NCBI RefSeq assembly: GCF_015356855.1
Contig: NZ_ARXR01000005.1
Coordinates: 62,001 to 126,000, forward strand
DNA length: 64,000 bases
From: Alloalcanivorax venustensis ISO4
GTDB taxonomy: Bacteria; Pseudomonadota; Gammaproteobacteria; Pseudomonadales; Alcanivoracaceae
Direction: 5' to 3'
Positions within the stretch are counted from its first letter, which is position 1. Each line of letters begins with the position of its first letter. The position numbers and the translations under genes are program-made. A model generated the notes under the pieces. The model was not told where the DNA came from and ran no database searches. It worked only from the letters and a program-made list of their open reading frames with translations. Of the stretch, positions 59,197 to 64,000 are shown piece after piece.

Positions 59197-60255
59197 GTGA
59201 AATTTCAAATGAAAGCGACTCTCGTCGGCGCCGCCGCCGCCGTGGCCCTCGCCAGCGCCCCGGCCACCGCGATCGCCCGTGACACCATTTCCATCGTGGG
59301 TTCCTCCACGGTATACCCGTTCGCCACCACCGTGGCCGAGCGCTTCGGTCGTAGCGGCAACCCGACGCCGAAGATCGAATCCACCGGTTCCGGCGGCGGC
59401 CTGAAGCTGTTCTGCCAGGGCATCGGCACCGAGAACCCGGACATCACCAACGCGTCCCGCCGGATGAAGGCGTCCGAGTTCGAGATGTGCCAGAAGAACG
59501 GCGTTAAAGAGATCACCGAAGTCGTGGTCGGCTATGACGGCATCGTTATCGCCAACTCCGTGGAAGGCGAGAAGGTCGACCTGTCCAAGCGCGACATCTT
59601 CCTGGCGCTGGGCAAGGAAGTGCCGGACCCGAAGGGCGGCGAGAAGCTGGTGCCCAACCCGTACAAGACCTGGAACGAAGTGAACTCGGACCTGCCGAAC
59701 ACCAAAATCGAAGTGCTGGGCCCGCCGCCCACCTCCGGTACCCGTGACGCGTTCAACGAGCTGGCCATCGAAGGCGGTTGCAAAACCTTCGACTGGATCG
59801 CCGCCATCAAGAAAGAAGACAAGTCCAAGTACAAGTCCATCTGCCGCAGCATCCGTGAAGACGGCGCCTATGTGGAAGCCGGCGAGAACGATAACCTGAT
59901 CGTGCAGAAGCTGGGTTCCAACCCGCAGGCGCTGGGCGTATTCGGCTACTCCTTCCTGGATCAGAACCGTGGCAAGGTACAGGCCGCCACCATCGAAGGC
60001 GTTGAGCCGCAGATGGAAACCATCGCCAGCGGCGATTACCCGGTATCCCGCTCCCTGTTCTTCTACGTGAAGAAAGCGCACGTGGGCGTGGTACCCGGCA
60101 TCGAAGGCTACATCAAGGAATTCACCAGCGAACGCGCCTGGGGCCCGGACGGCTACCTGGTCGACAAAGGTATGATTCCGCTGCCGGACGACATGCGCGC
60201 CAAGATGGCCAAGCAGGCACAAAGCCTGAAGAGCATGACCGGTAAGGAACTGTAA
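59197..60255 (+). CDS. pstS: Phosphate ABC transporter periplasmic binding protein PstS
   Basis: This encodes 352 residues. A signal peptide (1-27, ending AIA) precedes SIVGSSTVYPFATTVAERF, STGSGGGLK and SRRMK, the phosphate-binding segments of the PstS family. It binds inorganic phosphate in the periplasm for PstCAB. It starts at GTG with a perfect AGGAGG six bases before. The Pho box upstream and the terminator downstream imply higher expression of pstS than of pstCAB. Confidence 0.96.
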   Translation: MKFQMKATLVGAAAAVALASAPATAIARDTISIVGSSTVYPFATTVAERFGRSGNPTPKIESTGSGGGLKLFCQGIGTENPDITNASRRMKASEFEMCQKNGVKEITEVVVGYDGIVIANSVEGEKVDLSKRDIFLALGKEVPDPKGGEKLVPNPYKTWNEVNSDLPNTKIEVLGPPPTSGTRDAFNELAIEGGCKTFDWIAAIKKEDKSKYKSICRSIREDGAYVEAGENDNLIVQKLGSNPQALGVFGYSFLDQNRGKVQAATIEGVEPQMETIASGDYPVSRSLFFYVKKAHVGVVPGIEGYIKEFTSERAWGPDGYLVDKGMIPLPDDMRAKMAKQAQSLKSMTGKEL

Positions 60256-60293
60256 GACAGGACGTGGGCTTACACAGGGACGCGTAACGAACC

Positions 60294-60323
60294 AAGCCCG
60301 GTGACGCTGAGTCACCGGGCTTT
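60294..60323 (+). terminator. Terminator/attenuator between pstS and pstC
   Basis: AGCCCGGTGAC and GTCACCGGGCT form an 11-base stem with a five-base loop and a short T-rich tail. A second hairpin CGCCCC-GAC-GGGGCG follows at 60327-60341. Partial termination here would favour PstS over the membrane subunits. Confidence 0.75.
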
Positions 60324-60411
60324 CTTCGCCCCGACGGGGCGCGGATAAACCCGGTTTTTTCTCTCAAACCTCAGGTTTGCGCGAGAAAATCATCCACTCG
60401 GAGTTGTTGGC

Positions 60412-61800
60412 ATGCAAACAGGCAACCTGTTGTTGCTGCTGGTCGCCATGGTGGCGGCGGCCTACTACATAGGCTGGCAAAAATCCCTGGCCCAGGCGCG
60501 GCCTTTGGGGGGAATACGCCACCTTGAGTCGCTGCCCTTCTACTACGCGATGCGGGCAGCACTGTGGTGCGCGATCCCGGCGCTGGTGGTACTGGGCGCC
60601 TGGCTGATCTTCGACGACGCCATTATCCAAAACACGGTGATGCTGAGTCTGCCGGAGGACGTCCGTCCGGCCACCGAAGGCGGTCGGGGCCTGCTGCTCA
60701 GCCAGATTCAGAATGTCGCCAGCGGCGCCCTGGCGGCGGATTCGGTGCGCCCCGAGATCGCCGGCGCCGCCGAGTTGCTGCGCGGGCTGCGCGGTACCAA
60801 CACCATGGCGCTGACGGTGGTCTTTATCGTCGTCGCCATGCTCGGCGGCGCCTGGGGCTGGCTGAAGATCGCGCCGCAACTGCGCGCCCGCCAGCAGGTG
60901 GAAAAGATCCTGCGGGTGCTGTTCATGCTGTGCGCGCTGGTGGCGATCATGACCACCGTCGGCATTGTCATGTCGGTGCTGTTCGAGTCGATCCGTTTCT
61001 TCGGTCAGGTGTCGCCGGTGGACTTCCTGTTCGGCACCCAGTGGAGCCCGCAGACCGCCCTGCGCGCCGACCAGGTGGCCTCCGAAGGCGCCTTCGGCGC
61101 CATCCCGCTGTTCATGGGCACGCTGCTGATCTCGGCCATCGCACTGCTGGTGGCGGTGCCGGTTGGCCTGATGTCGGCCATCTACCTGGCCGAATACGCC
61201 CACGCCAAGGTGCGCGCCGTGGCCAAGCCGTTGCTGGAGATCCTCGCCGGTGTGCCGACCGTGGTCTACGGCTTCTTCGCCGCCCTGACCGTGGCGCCGT
61301 TCATCCGTGACGTGGGTGAAAGCATCGGGCTGGACGTGGCCTCCGAATCCGCGCTGGCCGCCGGTCTGGTGATGGGCGTGATGATTATTCCCTTTGTCTC
61401 CTCGATTTCCGATGACGTGATTACCGCCGTGCCCCAGGTGATGCGTGACGGCTCCCTGGGTCTGGGCGCCACCAAGTCCGAGACCATTCGCAAGGTGGTC
61501 TTCCCGGCCGCGCTGCCGGGCATCATGGGCGGCATTCTGCTGGCCGCGTCCCGCGCCATCGGCGAAACCATGATCGTGGTGATGGCGGCGGGCCTTGCCG
61601 CCAACCTGACGGTGAACCCGCTGGAAGCGGTCACCACCGTTACCGTGCAGATCGTCACCCTGCTTACCGGTGACCAGGAGTTTGACAGCGCCAAGACGCT
61701 GGCCGCCTTCGCGCTCGGTCTGATGCTGTTCATCACCACCCTGGTGCTCAATGTGGTCGCGCTGCACATCGTCAAGAAATACCGGGAGCAGTACGAATGA
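60412..61800 (+). CDS. pstC: Phosphate ABC transporter permease PstC
   Basis: This encodes 462 residues, longer than E. coli PstC (about 320) because of an N-terminal extension with two extra hydrophobic segments and a periplasmic loop. The ABC permease core with ILAGVPTVVYGFFAAL and the EAA loop region (SLGLGATKSETIRKVVFPAALPGIMGG) is in the C-terminal half. With PstA it forms the transmembrane channel. The long form is usual in Pseudomonas-like bacteria. Confidence 0.94.
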   Translation: MQTGNLLLLLVAMVAAAYYIGWQKSLAQARPLGGIRHLESLPFYYAMRAALWCAIPALVVLGAWLIFDDAIIQNTVMLSLPEDVRPATEGGRGLLLSQIQNVASGALAADSVRPEIAGAAELLRGLRGTNTMALTVVFIVVAMLGGAWGWLKIAPQLRARQQVEKILRVLFMLCALVAIMTTVGIVMSVLFESIRFFGQVSPVDFLFGTQWSPQTALRADQVASEGAFGAIPLFMGTLLISAIALLVAVPVGLMSAIYLAEYAHAKVRAVAKPLLEILAGVPTVVYGFFAALTVAPFIRDVGESIGLDVASESALAAGLVMGVMIIPFVSSISDDVITAVPQVMRDGSLGLGATKSETIRKVVFPAALPGIMGGILLAASRAIGETMIVVMAAGLAANLTVNPLEAVTTVTVQIVTLLTGDQEFDSAKTLAAFALGLMLFITTLVLNVVALHIVKKYREQYE

Positions 61801-61831
61801 ACCGACTGACAATCCACCGGGAGGCGGCGTA

Positions 61832-63100
61832 ATGAGCGAGACCACGGCGAAAGTACGTAAAAGCCTGGCGCGGCGTTATCGGCAGGAGAAGCGTTTCCAG
61901 GCCTACGGCATTCTGTCCATCGGTGTCGGGCTGCTGGCGCTGCTGATTCTGTTCACCGACATTATCGGCAAGGGCCACAGCGCCTTCTTCGAGCACTACA
62001 TCCAGCTGGAAATCAGCCTCGACCGGGACGTGCTCGGCGTGGACGACGCCAGCGACGACGAGCAGCTCAACTACGCCAATTTCGGTGGCGTGATCAAGGA
62101 AGCGCTGCGCGAGCGCTTTCCCGGTGTCGACGACCGTCAGCAGCAACGCCAGCTCTATGCCCTGGTGAGCAGCGGCGCCAGCTACAACCTGCGCGACGAG
62201 CTGAAAGCCGACCCCAGCCTTCTGGGTGGCACCCGCAACCTCTGGTTGCTGGCCGACGACGACGTCGACCTGTATCTGAAAACGCCCGAGAAAAAGCGGC
62301 CCGAGGCCCGTCTCGGCGATCAGCAGAAGCAGTGGATCGAAGATCTGGAAGCGGCCGGTGATACGGAAAAGCGTTTCAACGCCTCGTTCTTCTCCCACGG
62401 TGATTCCCGCGAGCCGGAGCTGGCCGGTATCGGCAGCGCCATTGTCGGCTCCTTCTTCACCATGATCGTCACGCTCTGCCTGTCCTTCCCGATCGGCGTG
62501 GCGGCGGCGATCTATCTGGAAGAGTTCGCGCCGCGCAATAAATTCACCGATTTCATTGAGGTGAACATCAACAACCTGGCGGCGGTGCCGTCGATCATTT
62601 TCGGTCTGCTGGGTCTGGCGATCTTTATCAATCTGTTCGGGTTGCCCCGTTCGGTGCCGCTGCTGGGCGGTCTGGTGCTGACGCTGATGACGCTGCCGAC
62701 CATCATTATCACCAGCCGCGCGGCGATCAAAACCGTGCCGCCCTCGGTGCGCGAAGGGGCCCTGGCCCTGGGCGCGTCGAAGATGCAGGTGGTGCTGCAC
62801 CATGTGTTGCCGCTGGCGCTGCCGGGCATGCTTACCGGCTCGATCATCGGCATGGCCCAGGCGCTGGGCGAAACCGCGCCGCTGCTGTTGATCGGCATGG
62901 TCGCCTTTATCGTCGACATCCCCGGTGGCCCCACCGACCCGGCCACGGTATTGCCGGTGCAGATTTATCTGTGGGCGGACAGCCCCGAGCAGTCCTTCGT
63001 GGCCATGACATCGGCGGCGATCATGGTCCTGCTCGCCTTCCTGATCACCATGAACACGCTGGCGGTGGTACTGCGCAAGCGCCTTGAGCGCCGTTGGTAA
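61832..63100 (+). CDS. pstA: Phosphate ABC transporter permease PstA
   Basis: This encodes 422 residues. One N-terminal membrane helix and a periplasmic domain of about 150 residues precede the conserved permease core ([49 protein letters not shown]). E. coli PstA lacks the large insert. I chose the ATG at 61832 for its GGGAGG site; the frame extends upstream only into pstC sequence. Confidence 0.94.
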   Translation: MSETTAKVRKSLARRYRQEKRFQAYGILSIGVGLLALLILFTDIIGKGHSAFFEHYIQLEISLDRDVLGVDDASDDEQLNYANFGGVIKEALRERFPGVDDRQQQRQLYALVSSGASYNLRDELKADPSLLGGTRNLWLLADDDVDLYLKTPEKKRPEARLGDQQKQWIEDLEAAGDTEKRFNASFFSHGDSREPELAGIGSAIVGSFFTMIVTLCLSFPIGVAAAIYLEEFAPRNKFTDFIEVNINNLAAVPSIIFGLLGLAIFINLFGLPRSVPLLGGLVLTLMTLPTIIITSRAAIKTVPPSVREGALALGASKMQVVLHHVLPLALPGMLTGSIIGMAQALGETAPLLLIGMVAFIVDIPGGPTDPATVLPVQIYLWADSPEQSFVAMTSAAIMVLLAFLITMNTLAVVLRKRLERRW

Positions 63101-63110
63101 GGAGAGGAAC

Positions 63111-64000
63111 ATGGATACCGCACGAGAACTGGACAACCGCAACCGCGCCGATGATGATGCGGCGAAGCCCTTGATCGACGTGGAAGAAAGGTCAATGCAG
63201 GATACTCCCTACCCGGAAAAAACCGTGGGTAAGCCGTTCGTGGATGCGCCCAAGATGAAGCTGCGCCACGTGAACGTCTTTTACGCCGACAACCAGGCGA
63301 TCCACGACGTCAGCCTGGACATCGGCAAGAACGAAGTGATTTCCCTGATCGGCCCCTCCGGTTGCGGTAAGTCCACCTTCCTGCGGTCGCTCAACCGCAT
63401 GAACGACACCATCGATATCTGCCGGGTGAAAGGCGAGCTGCACCTGGACGATCAGGACCTCTACGACCCCAAGCTGGACGTGGTGGAACTGCGCGCCCGG
63501 GTCGGCATGGTGTTCCAGAAGCCCAACCCGTTCCCCAAGTCGATCTACGACAACGTGGCCTACGGCCCGCGGCTGCACGGTCTGGCGGACAAAAAATACG
63601 ATCTTGATGAAATCGTCGAGAACAGCCTGCGCAGCGCCGGCCTCTGGAACGAGGTGAAGGACCGTCTGCACTCTTCCGGCACCGGCCTGTCCGGCGGCCA
63701 GCAGCAGCGTCTGTGTATCGCCCGCACCATCGCGGTGAGCCCGGAAGTGGTGCTGATGGACGAGCCCTGTTCGGCGCTGGACCCGATCGCCACCGCCAAG
63801 ATCGAAGAGCTGATCGACGAGCTCTCCGAGTCCTACACCATCGCCATCGTCACCCACTCCATGCAGCAGGCCGCGCGCGTATCCCACCGCACCGCCTACT
63901 TCCACCTGGGGCGGCTGATCGAGGTCAACGACACCGAAACCGTATTCACCAAGCCGGAGCACGAGCTCACGGAAGCCTACATCACCGGCCGCTTCGGCTA
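63111..64000 (+). CDS. pstB: Phosphate ABC transporter ATP-binding protein PstB (stop codon cut by window end)
   Basis: This encodes 296 visible residues, ending GRFG followed by TA, so only the last base of the stop is missing. Walker [11 protein letters not shown]-loop [12 protein letters not shown], signature LSGGQQQR and Walker [14 protein letters not shown] are intact. An N-terminal extension of about 45 residues before the ATPase core is common in this group. GGAGAGG precedes the ATG. phoU would be expected next. Confidence 0.96.
   Translation, partial: MDTARELDNRNRADDDAAKPLIDVEERSMQDTPYPEKTVGKPFVDAPKMKLRHVNVFYADNQAIHDVSLDIGKNEVISLIGPSGCGKSTFLRSLNRMNDTIDICRVKGELHLDDQDLYDPKLDVVELRARVGMVFQKPNPFPKSIYDNVAYGPRLHGLADKKYDLDEIVENSLRSAGLWNEVKDRLHSSGTGLSGGQQQRLCIARTIAVSPEVVLMDEPCSALDPIATAKIEELIDELSESYTIAIVTHSMQQAARVSHRTAYFHLGRLIEVNDTETVFTKPEHELTEAYITGRFG

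Overview
The window is chromosomal DNA from a GC-rich marine hydrocarbon-degrading gammaproteobacterium, most likely of the Alcanivorax/Alloalcanivorax group. The main evidence is an integral-membrane alkane hydroxylase (AlkB), a wax-ester synthase/DGAT very close to what I recall of A. borkumensis AtfA1, many acyl-CoA enzymes, and an ordinary gammaproteobacterial housekeeping block (mnmG-rsmG-parA-parB-atpIBEFHAGDC-glmU-glmS). The GC content looks well above that of A. borkumensis itself, so a high-GC relative is the better guess. Genus assignment is inference; I could not run a search.

Layout. 1-3.9 kb: the 3' end of an RND efflux pump, a YgjP-type metallopeptidase, a 5'-truncated glutamate dehydrogenase relic, a GST-like protein and a cold-shock protein. 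4-13.7 kb: wax-ester synthase, a secreted ExeM-type nuclease with a GlyGly-CTERM tail, a winged-helix regulator, a HAD phosphatase, a long acyl-CoA dehydrogenase, an SDR and a NhaP2-type antiporter. 13.9-28.9 kb: the housekeeping block, all on the plus strand, with a good sigma70 promoter before atpI and several hairpins between atpC and glmU. 28.9-38 kb: exported MsrAB, MscL, a phospholipase-D enzyme, an acyl-CoA synthetase, an orphan periplasmic binding protein, a thioesterase, a quinone oxidoreductase and a saccharopine-dehydrogenase-like protein. 38-50.2 kb: a penicillin-acylase-type lipoprotein, AlkB, a MerR regulator, an epoxide hydrolase-SDR fusion, a large MscS-type channel, a diiron-like 'metal-dependent hydrolase' and an unrecognised protein. 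This part is interspersed with 138-bp palindromic elements. 50.2-64 kb: a GGDEF-EAL protein, UvrD, a split TRAP transporter for 2-oxo/hydroxy acids, a YciA thioesterase, and pstSCAB behind a convincing Pho box. The window ends one base before the pstB stop codon is complete.

How the genes work together: AlkB starts alkane oxidation. The acyl-CoA synthetase, acyl-CoA dehydrogenase and thioesterases handle the resulting fatty acids. The wax-ester synthase stores the surplus. PstSCAB and the secreted nuclease fit phosphate scavenging in a carbon-rich but P-poor setting. Mechanosensitive channels and the cation antiporter fit marine osmotic stress.

I saw no tRNA or rRNA gene, CRISPR array, intact insertion sequence or prophage. 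The least explained sequences are non-coding: two intact copies and one broken copy of a 138-bp hairpin element whose stems show compensatory changes, an unexplained multi-hairpin block at about 47.96-48.19 kb beside the broken copy, and several good palindromes in lipid-gene promoters.
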